Assembly: GCA_035041965.1 (NCBI GenBank)
Contig: JAPYMA010000617.1
Location: 62,001-126,000, forward strand
DNA from: Anisakis pegreffii
Taxonomy: Eukaryota > Nematoda > Chromadorea > Rhabditida > Anisakidae
Length of the DNA stretch: 64,000 nt
Direction: 5' to 3'
Position 1 is the first letter of the stretch, and each line of letters opens with the position of its first letter. Under the pieces are notes generated by a model that made no database searches, had not been told where the DNA came from, and worked only from the letters and a program-made list of their open reading frames with translations. The translations under genes and the position numbers were made by a program. Of the stretch, positions 38,537 through 52,400 are shown in pieces.

Positions 38537-41500
38537 ATGAACACACAAATTCTCAACGATTTCTAATTCATTTCTGCTTTTGTATAGCGAAGACGCTGAA
38601 TATCTTAGCTCATTCCTCCATTAAGTTGGGATTTACACACTCATCCGCGATCATTATCATCGTCGTCGTCAACATACTGCTCATCTATCATCGATCAAAA
38701 TACACCCACCACCATCCGCTGAGTTTAAACTCATTGATTGGTGGTGATTGCATGCAGCCAGCCAGCATTCCTATCACCGAACGAACGCAAATTGAATAAG
38801 TGAATCGATAGGAATACATTTCTCACATTCACTGATCGTAGCGTGGCGATAGAAATTGCTAATTCGATAGCTTCTGGTGCATTCGTCAAAAATCATCATT
38901 TCGGCAGGAAACTTCGAGATCCCTATCGAAATTTTGGAATATAACATATTGATGATGAATTTTCCGTGCTATGTAATTGGGATTTCACGAAATTTTCTCG
39001 GATTGTCCCGAAAATGATTGTAATTCTCAGTAGATATGCAACAGTGAAGTGTTGAAGTTCTTGTTGATAATAAATCGGAAATATTTTAGAGGAATGCGAG
39101 ATATGAAGGTGATTTGTAGATTGATTTGTCAAACGGTATCTTCTAATTGGGTGCTATCGCGCTCATAAACTTTATGACCACCACTACTAAATGCCGAATA
39201 TAGAGAGGCGATTTGCACGATTCAAGTGGAAAATTGGTGTCAGGTGAAGGTCAACCAAATCGGTTTATTTCTAATTTATACACCGTGATATTGATACGCA
39301 CAATACGTCTGATCTTGTCAGCTTACCGTAATCCGTAAGTGATATTCATACATCCCGCAGTAACATTCATAATATGCACACCTTGATCACTAACCATGCG
39401 TAATACTACTGACACAACTGTAATATATTACTGATGACAATACATTATTCATAATGTGCAAACTAGTGAAAACATTCTGATGCGAAAACTAGCAACAGGT
39501 CTCGCTCGGTTTTCATAGGTTTCGACACAGCATTAGGAAAGCTTTCATTTTAAACGTTGATATCCAACAGGACATCACTAAAATGTGTTCTTGACTTGTG
39601 ATCAAATAGATGATCAAATAGGATTGACCAGGGATATCCTATTCAATCGAGGGAACAGGATCGATTCATAACGAAATGTCGGAGAGCGAAGTTGTGGATT
39701 TGGAGAAATTACCGAATTCTCTCGTGATTTGTCAGATTTGACTTACTAAAAAACTATTCGAATAATTATTATCACGAAGAATTTATGACGGCACCACTGA
39801 AGAGCACTTAAAACAAGGGTGTGCAATATAGCTTGAAGAAGGCTGCTGAATCGGAGCCAGTCGTTGAAGTGCAGACAGAATCGAGTCGCGACATATCGAT
39901 AGTCACTTATGATGATGAGTGGTTTGGCAGTGATGATGCCAGCCGGTAGTGCAATGCGCTTTGGAATGTGTTTGACAATTTTCAGAGGAGATGAGCAATT
40001 TGAATGAGGGTTAATATTTGCAAATAGCAATCGCATAAAAATATACACATATGTCTTCAAAATACCGGTCTTGTTTTTCTGCTTCTCATTTACAAGAAAA
40101 TGACGAGGATGTGTGTGCATTACTTAAAACACAGCCAATTCGCTATGTCTCGATGAAAAAATCGATCGAAATGATGGACTGAACACTCCAAAGAGATGCT
40201 ACAATGTATATACCCACCCAGAAATCGACTTAAAAATAAGTCAGCAGTTGAAATTATTCAATAAAATTATGTAAAATTCCACAGGAAAAGAGTCGATGTT
40301 TCAAATCTGTTTCTCAAGTTCTCAAATTTCAATTTGTCAGCATTCTCCTATTTCCACCTTCCACATCGTTGCTGCTATGTGCGCTCCAGACGATGGAGAT
40401 GAGATGTTCAATACGCAAACTAAACAAAACAAAAAATTCGCAGCCTACTTTGTCCTGTAAACTAACCAAAACATGACTACAGAATAGAACAGCGTCAGGG
40501 ATGATGAGTTTCATAAAATACAGTAACCTTCGGCCAGTAACAAAAATTATTCGTCAACATGAAGCATATTGCACGCATATGGTGATATTATGGTTTCTGT
40601 TTGTGATATCACATATCAAAAACATTTATTCATTTTGCTTTGAAAATACACTAACACCAAACGATGGAAGAATTGATTCATATTCGCTTCTCATTCCACA
40701 TTCCACTGTCAAAAAAAGACAACTTTCACTTTCGAATAAACATCAATTATTTCAAACAATTATTTTGTTTCTCTCAAAATCTCATCTCTCTGGATCAATG
40801 ATCTATGAAATCCACTTTCGTTTGGGAATGTTTTCTGAACATTTTCACGATTTCGAATCAGTGCACTCTTACGAAGCAACGAACAAACTCTCTGTAAAAC
40901 TCTGCACTTTTAATGAAAAATGGGACTTTTGCCGAAAAAAAAGGTTTGCCTTGTGGAATTCTTCAAAGAGAATATAAAAACTGAACGAACGATATGAATT
41001 CGAATAGAATGATTCGGAAGAACACGCATAAATCACTACTATACGGTATTATACAGTATATGTATAATGTGCAAGCAGCACAACGTTCTGTTGCAAACGC
41101 ACACCAAATGCATCACTCTAAAATTAAGCACAATCGAGAAGAGGATCCGAATGAAACGGATCGTTGGCAAACACAAAAACAATTTGAAAAATGGCATCAA
41201 TTTGGCTATTAATAGATGAGTTTGTTGTGCTCCAGTTGACTCTGATCGATGTTACAAATGAAACTGTAACTTAGTTAAAATGTTGAAGCATAGCAAAAAC
41301 AAATGCAACTTGACAACAATAACAATAACAATTACAGCACCAGAAAATGTAAGTTGTGCTCGCTCACATTTTCACGTCTCATCGCAATGTTTTATACGAA
41401 CAGATTGTTGGTGCGGTGTAATTTTTCATTGAATCGACGAATATTGGTAAATTTTTGCAACGAATAATTCTCAAAAATACATTTTTCACATCAACTCTAG

Positions 41501-42622
41501 ACACTCTCAGGTTAGTTTCGTTGCTATTCAGGCAATATTTTGCAATCGTTTAACAGCAGGAGAGTACCAATTATTTTTGGGGTTTTGAATGATTGTTCTC
41601 CGACAACGAAGAAAACTTGCACTTGCAAAGGAAATAATATACGCATGAATTTCGAATAGAATGTGAAGAAAATTTTTGTGAGCATTGAAAAATAACAATT
41701 AGAGTCGTTTGAATTTCCCAGCTGTGTAAGCATAAAAGTCTAATTGTAAGCTAGACTCGAACATCGGAAGGCACTTTCATCGGAGCCATACTTTGTATGA
41801 GTGATGACTGCTGCAACAATGAGCTGCTGCTTATTCCTCTCGTTGAAATGTTACAATGACGGATGGGAATTGCTATTTGATTGTGTCTGATCAATGAAAC
41901 ATTCAAAAAAAAAAAACGGAACATCTTCTCTTTTACGTCTTGAAGAAGTGAAAATGTGAGTGGATGGAAAGAAATAGTTTATGAAAAAATGAGCAAAAGC
42001 ACCACACAGTGAACATACGAGTGGAAATTTCGCAGGCATTTATCGTTAGCAACCAAAAATTCTTTGCATTTGTAGTTTAATTCGCCATCAAAACGACACG
42101 AATAATGTTGCAACGGAACTGACTATGAGCAAGAGAATGTGGCTGGCTGCACTATAATAGAATGAATCCAACTGAAAGTGTTCAATCAGCACGAGGTTCA
42201 GTTCAACGTCAAGATTAAATTCAACTCCATTCGCGATGCATGCGACGTGCACACAACTTGCCCAAAGCAAAAACTCCGCACAGCTATGCGAAAATTTCAA
42301 GGCATTCGATTCATTCATTCAATTCGACAAACAAACAAAAACCAACCAACGGCATCACATTTTGATAACCATTTGAAATAGGAGTTTAGTTCGAACAGGA
42401 AGGCCACAATTAAACTGGATGCCACACTTCTGAAATGCATTATTTTAAGTATTTAATCAGAAACTGAAAAAGGCGATAGGACACACGAGTCTAGCGATAA
42501 ATCATCATCAGTTGAGCGAGCGACAACGGAGATATGACAATTTGATAAAGTTATCGGAGGATATGATGGAGTGATAAGATAAGGGTGATCAATTAGGTTC
42601 ACTGATCAATATGTCACAAAAC

Positions 42623-43085
42623 CTTCAAAATGATCCCTGTCAAATGATATATTGAATGATTCCTGCTTCCCAACTTATTAATCAGAGTTGGGGAGAGATT
42701 CTTTATCTCCCACAAACTGTCAGCCCTCGTCTCAGCCAAGTGATTTTCAGCGAGACTTTTTGAACAAAACTCCGAGTTTGAACAACACTTGAAAAGCAAA
42801 TACCTACCTCATTATGGAAGATTTCGCTAGATCAAGCGCTTGGTAGCAAGATACATCGTCGTAAAGTGTTTGCAGAGATAACTTCATTGGATTGCTCAGC
42901 TCAGCAATTGCCGATGAGGACGTCAATGCGGTGGATGTCGCTGAAATTTCAATCTCAATCCAACTGATCTCAAAAATCTGCCGAGATCGCTCATGCTCTC
43001 TCCCGGTACTGTACCTTGTCGCAATATTCAAGTAAACTGATGAATTATTCACTCCGGAGAAACCATGGGTTGGTTCAAATGCCAT
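42623..43085 (-). CDS. Candidate two-exon coding unit downstream of the zinc-finger gene
   Basis: Exon A (43085-42808) begins MAFEPTHGFSGVNNSSVY at an ATG with A at -3 (cacaaATGG) and ends at a strong donor (ATGAG|GTAGGT) in phase 2. Exon B (42755-42623) begins after an AAG acceptor with matching phase and ends at AAG|GTTTTG. If that donor is not used the frame stops at 42614. The product, about 138 residues, is Ser/Thr/Leu-rich with polar helices (for example SLAENHLAETRADSLWEIKN) and no recognised domain. It could be a separate short gene on the same strand, or the 3' exons of the zinc-finger gene with an upstream acceptor inside exon A. The exon A donor is the best evidence. Confidence 0.4.
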
Positions 43086-43098
43086 TTGTGAAGCTAAT

Positions 43099-43104
43099 TT
43101 TATT
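43099..43104 (-). promoter_or_regulatory. Possible polyadenylation signal of the zinc-finger gene
   Basis: AATAAA on the minus strand about 485 bases past the proposed zinc-finger stop, with a second at 43117-43122. Both lie just upstream of the ATG of the next candidate coding unit. Confidence 0.3.
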
Positions 43105-43587
43105 CACTGATACCAATTTTATTCGAACTGGTCAACTCTAATGTCGCATGAGTGAGTCAATTGCAAATTCATTTCGAAAACTGACTGAGTACTGAATGAT
43201 TCATTGAAATTGATAGATATGGAACCAAAAGTGACTAATTTCGATTTCGAAAAATTTCGAATTTTATGACTGATGATACAGAATGACTGTTGCAATCATA
43301 TGATCACCTATCCACCGAAAAAACAATCTTTGATTTACAGTAACAATCGAGCTGATCAGAACTCGAGTTTAATGCGGTTTCAGAAAAAGTTTCGCAGTGA
43401 AATCGCCCAAGAAAAAGGGCCACGTAATTGTTTGAAATTCTTTCATGATGAGTCATTAGAGATGAAAAGGTGACTTATAATAAAAATGATTTGTGTAAAG
43501 TTTCACAGTAAATAGCGCTAAACTTAAGACTGGAAGTAATATGATAATCACCTAGATGCTCAGATGGTATAGTTCATTGCAAAAGGA

Positions 43588-46500
43588 TCACATGATAGTT
43601 GAATTCTGCAAGGTGAATAAGAAGAGAACGATCGGAGGAAATAACGACTGTATATGAACGAACGTTTCATAATTCGTCTCAAATGGATGTTCCGCCTGGA
43701 GAGCGCACAAACAAGATTCGGATGTCGATTCCATGCAATCAACCGCCTCATCAAAATCCCCAGAATCCCAAACCTCCAACGGCAGATTTGTGGATCGTTC
43801 CGTAGCATTGCCGTTCATATATGAGTAAGATGCTTAAATATGAGATATTATACCGATGGGTTTATTCGATTTCAAGTCAGTGGTTCATAACCTTCTCCCT
43901 TTCAAACACTCGCTTGGCCGTAAGGCAGACGAGCAACATTTGAGTAACTTCGTGGTTCTGAATGAATGAAACCAACGTGAATATGAGTAACTTCGAATGT
44001 TTTGATTTGCAAAAATGTATTACTTGAAATTCGAATGAATAAGCAGTGCTATGTGTATGCATGATTTAATGTATATGAATGAAACTGTTTTCGATGTTAC
44101 GCACAAGTGGCTACCGACTAGATTCGATACTATTCAACAAATATCTTGTTTGATTTATTTACACGGTAACAAATATTTTGTTTGATTTATTTACACGGCA
44201 ACACCAGTTAACCATCAACAACAAGTTAATAACATAAATAACGTCGTCGTTATGGCTATAAACAAGGTATTGACCAGCTCGATGGATTTGGTCCCATTGC
44301 TCGCTTTTTAAGGCACAATAATATTTTAATCACAACTCAATAGCATTTCAGTTTTTCGAGCTTTTAGTTCGGATGTTCTTTCAATAGCTAGCCATATCCG
44401 AGAGTTGTTCAGATTACGACCGCTGCACTGACTGCGCACTTTTCTTTAAGTAACAATTTGTCTCAAAACCACACAGAACAATCAGTAGGTCTCAAACTAA
44501 ATTCATCGCATTTCAGCAACGAAAGTTTTCAACTCAAACACTTTCAACATTTTGCCGAAAGTACTGCTGGACACAAACCTGTAAAGTGTTGACTCTGCGT
44601 GGATGAAACAAAATTATCATAGTGATGAGAGTTATTATATACACCAGAAGACGTGTCGGATGTGCTTGGCAAGGACGCTTTTTGCGAAGGGCTGTCAGCA
44701 TCCGAAGAGAACATCGATGTCGACGTTGGCGAGGCGGAATGTGTTCCTGAAATTGTGCTCAGTCAAAGACAGTGAATGACAAAACGAACAAATGAGAAGG
44801 AATAAGTGAATGCGAATTGGTCGAGGTCAATTTAGGCCATTGGCATGGAATCGAATCAACGATACGTGCCTCAAATGCCGATACATGCCTGATTTCTTAG
44901 CGATTCCATTGAAGTGAAAACAAATAGATTCAGAACAAGACAGCCAATCTTCTCAAAATTTTCTAAGCAGTCAGCATACTAGGAAAATGAATTCTCGAGA
45001 ATCAGTTAAGTGTGGAAGGGGACAAGCGGTCAATAATGAATGTGAGGACTACCTGAGCTCAACCGACTCCTACACTGTGGTTCATTCTCGTCATGTTTTT
45101 CTTTCTTTTTCGAATTCACAATTTCACCGTTAAGTGTGATACGAATTTTAGAGATCGACTGGAAATTATGGCGTTTACTGTCTGGTTCAAAGCCTTCGTC
45201 GTCCTCGAGGTGGACTGACGACCTGAAATCAACACAGAAATGACCAACACCGAAATCACACATACTAGCTGCGTAGAGTTGTTAAATAAGGATCTTTACG
45301 TAAACGCCATCTCACTGTCAGTTCTAGGTTTTACTGAAAGCAAACTGCCCTAAAATTTGAGTCTAATCGACAAATACAATTGCCTCGGAAGACTTCTTTA
45401 ATGATCAGCTTAGTGTATAGATCAGAAGATGGATTTTTTGACCTGGCAGGACTGGTTGTACAAGACTGATTGGATCCTTCAGAGCCCAATCCAGAATCCG
45501 TTCCTTTAGTGGCAACACCATCTTCTTCCGAAAACAACAACGGCGAATCATTATTATTGTTATTATTATTGCTCGTGTTAGCACTGCTTTCATGAGGGGG
45601 TTCATTAGCACTCGGTGTTGTCTTTGCTTCGTCTGCGTCAATGAATGCGAACTCGTCAAGGGCACATGAGGCGGTATCCATCTGAAAATGACAGAATTCA
45701 CTCAGTTTCGAATGTGTTCGATGAAGTCATTTCATGTTTAAAATGAACATTTCCATCAAACGTTGTTTCAAAAAGGCGTAGTGTTATCTCTGATGAGGCT
45801 AATCCTTCGAGTGCAGATTCACCAAACGGTAGAACAATTCAAGCATTCCATGGAATCTTCATGTGCTTTGTCAAAACGTAAAAAAATTTTACAATGTGAT
45901 CAAGAGGTACTCCGAATGGTGGACTTAGGCACTGCCGACAGCCATTTTTGTGCTTTCGTAACGCCAACATTGACCTGAAATGGTCAATTACTTTAGGTTT
46001 ATGTTGTAACGCCATCAATAAAACTTATGGTCATATAGAATTGTGATAATGAATCAAATACCATTCAATTTATGACTTTAATTGAGGTGAAGTGTGATAT
46101 ATCTCATGATGGAAGCAAAAATCGCTCAGTCGCAAATCGCACGGTGACATATCGCTAGTTCAGTGATGTTTGAATATCTAGTTTGAATATCTATATTGCT
46201 GAGACCCTGTATGGACATAGAGCTGATTTTTTGGCGAAAATGGAAACAGAACTGATACTGATAGGCGCTGAGGTATTGATAACGATAACCAGTACGACTG
46301 ATAAGATTGGTTCGTTTAGTGCCTGAGGTTAGCACCAATGAAGTGAGTGATCTCAAGCATTGCAGATAGCAAACCTGAACTGTGCAGTGCACTGTCTACA
46401 TCTGAAATTACACGGCGGTGTATGTAAATCGTTATGTCTCTCCAGTTCTGCTTCATTGGTGAATTTTTGTGGACATTGCGAACACTTGAACGAGAGCGTT

Positions 46501-49408
46501 TCCACTTCACTGTGATAGGCTGTATGACGACTCAAATATTCACGGGACGGGAATTGCACTCGGCATTTCCGACATTGAAACAACTGAAAACGCAATATTA
46601 CTCAATCATATCCAAATCATATGAATAACAACAGTCCTTGGCGAAGTTAGCAGTTGATATCAATCACTCAATTCATATTCCTTATAGTTGTTTACATCAT
46701 TTAGTGATTTTCAAGTGCATCCAAAGTACAATCTCATAACGAGTTGGATGAATAAATTGATGTGGTACACAAAAAAGTTGACGTTTCAATGCGATATGAA
46801 CTTGACAAAAAAGTGAGCATTTAACATTTCCCTATCCCTCCAGGCGATAACTCATTTATAAATGTTATGTTTATGTGCAAGCGATAGCATTAACGTAGCA
46901 ATCAAATTTAACGATACTACTTCGATGGCTATCGCATATCGTCATGATAGATTACCGTTGCTTGCGTTCAGCTTTTATTCGTCCGATCGAAAAATACGAC
47001 TGAACAACACACCCAAACACATCAACTGTATTTAACACAAAACAGTGTGAAGTAGTGAAGTGAAGTTAAAATTTGACCAAATGAAAAAAAGAAACCTTAT
47101 GTTTATTACGTTGAACATACTCATCGATAACGGATTTTTGAAGTTGTTTTTTACGAGTGGTTTTTATTTGTTGCACTTCACTATCAGCCTTATCAGCTCG
47201 TTTCGTTTCCTTATCTGTACTGCTGTCCCATTTTTGGCCAATACCGTTTGGACCCTTTGTGGAATACATAGGTTCACCCAGCTGAATCAATGATATATTT
47301 GGAGTGTATCTGCAAGCAATTAATTTAAGTATTGACAAATCTTCACAATTATGTCAACTTCAACGATGCTATGGAAAAATTTCAAATATGTTCTGAGTCA
47401 TTTAATGTACCAAGAAGGTGAGAATTTATGATTTTTCTATCAATGTGCGATGAACTTTTTCGGGTACATACTACGTCGATTAGAAATCAAACAAATGCTT
47501 ACGGGTAAAGAAACCATCCCAGATCACTGGAACCTCAGAATTATAATTGGATACCGATTTGTGATCAGATCATGCTCATAAACTTCTCAATGTTTTAGTC
47601 GCTATGCAACTGACAGTATTCTATGTGAGGTGAATGCTGAGTGTGACAGCACACTTACACGAATCATGAAAAGGAATTCAGACATTTGACAGTCAATGAC
47701 TTACTCAGCTAAAAATGGATCATCACCATAGGGATCCTTGGTTTTGGTGCTGGTTGCATTTGTGTAGACACCTTCAACGCCATGGCTGCTTCCATTCGAT
47801 AGATAAGTGCTAGGATTTTGAGAGTTCTGATGAGTGGATGACAGAAAGGTGGATTTCGCCATGAAACGATGTCTCCTACAACGAATAATCTCCACTTCAA
47901 AAACTATGGATTTGATGTTCACGTGCTCATTCAGAAACAATGATATTTGGTATGTTGAATTTCGAATTCAGTTGCGTATGAAAGTACGTTCTAGATCGGT
48001 TAGAAATTAAACCAATGATTATGGGCAAAGAAACACATTGAGTTCGAATGAGATCAGATATACAATGATAATGAGTTTGTTCAGCGGTAAAGTTGAGGTC
48101 ACGACCGGATAGAACAGTAAAAACATCGCTATCGATGAAGAACCGGACTGATGGTTTAGGCAATCGCACTGTTTTCAACTGTTACATTTATTCTGAGACA
48201 GGACTCTAGTCATAGCGCAGAGATCCGGTTTCATTTGCCACACAAATATTTACAAAATGTGACCTAATGTGAACTGATGAGGAAGGAACTTCAATTGGTA
48301 ACCATCACAAAGGTAACTATAGCAGAAGCAGAGATGACCACAGAAACTGTAATGTCAAATCGCTTTTCATATTCCAAGCAATGGTGGTTCCATCAGACGA
48401 AATCACTTCCCTCTTCCTACTGCGATCATCAAAAACATTTCAATTGTTTACATTGCTAAACAATTGGTAATTTTTACGCTAATCACGTTCATTCAATTGC
48501 ATTAAGACAGACGCCATGTTACCGTACCCCTCAATATTGTGTGATACAATACCAAATCAGGAATGCATAGGTGAGCATGAGACAGCAATGGCTATTTTGA
48601 TTTGTTAAGAGACAATCTCCCGACGTTTGTATCACTAAATATGAATGAGTATGCGCGCTGTTCAATCTCAAAAACAACATCAAATGTTTGTATGGCTCAG
48701 TGATTCTCCAATGAATTTATTAAATAATTTATATTCTCGGTGGATCCCAAAATGCGCCACACATAAAACTCTAAATCTCAAGAGAACATTGGGAAAACTT
48801 ACATGAAACCATTTTTCGAGCGATCCGGACATTTATGCTGATAGAGATTTGAACGAAATTTATAAGTCTGAAAATTGAGATCTGAAGTGACATCGACAAG
48901 AACTTGGAATGAGATATTACACAGAACTGGCTTTATGGGCTTCATAATCTTTCACGAATTAGACACTGATTATCAGAAGTACTGAAGACCGTTGACACCT
49001 GTTTTGAGTGTAAATTCATCAAAGCGGTTTTTGTCTCTGAACAATACTTATTGATGTGAGATGATAATGAACGTAAAAGTTTCATTATGTGAAATATCGA
49101 AATGATCGAATGTTGATGAATTGATATGTGAGAAATTGAACTCGACACAGTGTATTACAATTGAAAATATTTTGAAAAGTGTTGAGAGAAGCCATGAATC
49201 TGAAAATTTTTCCAACCTTCAAGCAGAATTTGCATCGAAATGGACGATCATTTGAGTGTTTGACGGCATGCTGCTTCAAATACCATACCGAATTGAACAA
49301 CTTCCCACAATCTTTACACGCACATTGCTGATTCTTTTCCAGTGTCACGTTAACGTTATCAACGTCAGACGGACTGATCACTACAGGTGGTAGCACGACC
49401 GTGTCCGG
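43588..49408 (-). CDS. C2H2-type zinc-finger protein, ten 3' exons, 5' end not resolved
   Basis: Exons: 49408-49217, 48867-48803, 47875-47705, 47309-47096, 46583-46375, 45974-45893, 45681-45443, 45222-45053, 44746-44579, 43832-43588. They sum to 1755 bases (584 residues plus TGA) with GT-AG ends and compatible phases. Numbering from the first exon, five fingers are visible: C31-C34-H47-H51; a variant C59-C62-H75-x-C77; C218-C221-H234-H238; C248-C251-H264-H268; and C276-C279-H292-C296 (C2HC), the last being completed only after splicing at 46375/45974. A basic linker precedes the second cluster. From about residue 312 the chain is low-complexity: Ser/Thr/Asn-rich with a poly-Asn run and acidic patches, as in transcription-regulator activation regions. 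It is probably a nuclear nucleic-acid-binding regulator; the target is unknown. The first exon is entered in phase 0, so upstream coding exons are missing. The donor at 45893 has an alternative at 45911, and the last exon could be spliced onward instead of stopping at 43588. Confidence 0.85.
44136..44199. repeat. Tandem duplication, two 32-base units
   Basis: Units 44136-44167 and 44168-44199 differ at only two positions (one internal, one at the end). They lie in the last intron of the zinc-finger gene. The near identity points to a recent duplication. Confidence 0.9.
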
Positions 49409-52400
49409 CTGCAATTTATCAAATGCAGATTACTTGAATGATCAATTGAATGCATGCATAACTTGTTGAATGGTTGGTTTGCTTTTTAATGATATGATTT
49501 TTATCAACAGAACAGATTTTGAAATATTTTAAGCAGACTTTTTTCTTTCAACACCTCCACCTACTCGTACAGTGAAGAGATATTAATTTGAGAGCGATAT
49601 AAACAGAGCCCTATGTAAATATTTAAATCACGTACACCAACACAAAAAAAACTTCTTAACAATCAGAGTGTGAGTCCATTCAGTCTGACTGAAGTCGAAT
49701 TTCAATACAAAATGAACATATACACATTAGCACATAGGAGAGCTGATGAAACTCAACATAACTGTGATTATTCTTAATGTTTAGTATGATTTAGAACTGG
49801 CTGAATACATGAAAATACGCACATTTACTCAGAAATTACTTCAACGCATCATATTCATCTCAAACAAATGTTATTTTAGAAAGTAAATATTACTTCACCA
49901 ACCGTTTTGAGTTCTGGTAACGAGAAGAGATGAGTACTTTCGACGTGCATCATTTGAATCGTTTTAGCTTCTTAGCTTCAACGTCTCTCGTTTCAATATT
50001 ATTCTTTTTTATGACGCCACCAAATAACAAAATATCATCAGCAGCAATATCTGATTTGCATATTCAACGATTACAAATCCGATAGAAATGCGCTTCTTCT
50101 TCTGTTTTTTTTTTAGGGAGTTTGATGCTCGTTTTTGAGTCTGCAACGAAAATCTTGTCAGTTTTTTTAGTCACTATCAGGTGAACAGATTCGGTGAACG
50201 TCGACGAAACACACGCAGTTGAACGTTTACAACGTGGACATCATTTGATCACATCATCGAAATCGAATAATAGCAATAAAAAACGATTGCACTGAACATA
50301 AATATATTCACTCTTCACATGCGAATGTGAACAATAAGTTACTAAAGGATCGACAAACAACAAATAATGTAAGCAGTTGCTGACGAATTCAATAGATATT
50401 CACGAAGTGGCTGCCTCAAAAGAAGTGATCTGGATAGTGAGGATGAGAATTTAGAAGACGAGGCACTGGAATGAATCGTGGAGAGGTGATTTTTTTTTGT
50501 TGATTTCGTTGCGATGAGAGCAGTTTTTAGAATTCAATCCACTGTAACGACATCATGGTATTTAATTGAAAAGTGTAATTCAAGTCTAAATTTAACTCAT
50601 TTCAGTCATAGACATGGAAGTATTAAAAGTGCTGAAGAACTATGGAAACGAGAAGCAGGATGCGTTGAAAAGTAGTAGCGTGAGAAGATGTTTGGCAATG
50701 CGGTTAGCATGCAATGATTCGATAAGCTAAGAAAATCGAGAGCAAATTCAGAGATTAATTGAAGTGTAATTGAATTTCGCGTAATTGAATATGGACAACG
50801 TGCGTCATCCGAAAACGTTCTTCCGGGTAATTCACAAACATCTAAACATCCAAATTTGAGTGCAAAGTTGAAATACAAATTTAGATTCAAGCTTAACAAC
50901 TTTAACTTGATTGCTTCGCGGCGCTTTTGGGTTAGCGATAAATTTCTTTTCTGAGAAAGTTGAAAGAATTCGAAGATACGCACCCGTACAATCCAATTTT
51001 ATTACAACGCATAAACACAAGAGACACTAATGGACACACAAACACACAAATCAAGTGTAGTGGACATTCGAAGCGTTTTATCGTCTTATCAACTATCTGG
51101 CCGTTTGCTTGTTCATTCGATGGTCAATGAAATGATAAGCAGAATCAACAACCACTAGGATTAAACAGGTGGGTACAGCATGCCACCGATTATCAACTCT
51201 TTTATTTGTCACTCTTAATAGCCTCATCAATAGAATTTGGTCGTATTCCATATGAGCAACAATCACTCATATCAATCAGGCTGCTTCTAAATTAGTTCTT
51301 GATTTCCAAGCAACCACTAGAGGTGATTTTCCTCAACTCATGTCACAAGTTCATCAGCGGCATTTACTCTGATCCTCTTAAACGGACTGTTCGAACATTT
51401 CAGTGGTGTGAAGAAGAGAAGTTGGCTCGCGGATGAGATTGGAAGAAAGCTTGTAAATCTAATTCAATGTCACCAATAAACATGTGAAATATTAAGCAGT
51501 AAGCCCGCACATCCCTTGAAGATTCTTGGTCGTCACCGAGGACGGTCACATACTAAGTACCATTGCTACTGTTTCTAAAGTTCGTTCCAGCTTATTAGAA
51601 CAGGCTTGAAAGCGTGAGTTGATAAGCTACATCTCGCGCGACTAGTTCCAGACATGATTAAGCAGTTTTGTTCAGAGCAACTTCAAAATCCACTGATGTC
51701 TTAGAGTTGAACTCAGAGAACGAAATCAATGACCAGTTCAAGCTGAATGCAAATCCTCCAACAATAACGTAAATGTAATTCCCAGTTCACGTATTATTCC
51801 ACTCAAATTCAAATGATCACACATTAACCAGCTCTTCAAAACGCCACTGAAACTCTCAAAATCGCCCACATTATGAAAATTTGACTGAAGGCCCCAAAGT
51901 GGACATGCATTCAATGCTTTACTGATTAAAGAAAAAAGATTTACGCAGATGGGAAATCCCTCATAGCAGTACTCAGACAGGGAATGAAAATTTCACCCAC
52001 TAAAATAAATTTCATAAAAAAACTGAGAATTCATGAGAATTCTCAAGAAATCATCTTCACACAAAACATGACTTCTGAATGAGAATGTCGTCTATAAGTG
52101 CGATTTGACTGCTGCTAAAGAGTCTGCATTGCGTTTTCATCAGCTCGTTAGGATTGCTGAATTCAGATGATAGATATCTTATCATGGACGAATTAAATCC
52201 ATTGTGCGTATTGTTTTATGATGATTGAAACCGCTTACAATTAGAAGAATGCTGAATGCTATCCATAAATTAAACGTTCGAATAAATGCTTCATTCGTTG
52301 AGAGTGTTAAGTATGCTTTTGTGGGACGATGATCATTTTTTTCGGCATTACGATTGAAAGAAATCATTTTTAGAAAGCGATAAAAATGAGCGATGACTAC

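Larger units (their letters stand above)
35417..42622. other. Non-coding stretch, nothing assembled
   Basis: I see no exon with convincing splice sites. The 158-codon plus-strand frame at 40501-40977 has unremarkable, AT-driven composition. A perfect short hairpin lies at 38222-38243 and a TTG/TTA run at about 38494-38536. Confidence 0.5.

Noticed and set aside
40501..40977. 158-codon plus-strand ORF
   Set aside because: Composition follows base content and no domain, signal peptide or splice context was seen.
45405..45701. 98-codon minus-strand ORF over the zinc-finger exon
   Set aside because: Shadow frame of the exon 45681-45443, which has the correct phase with its neighbours.
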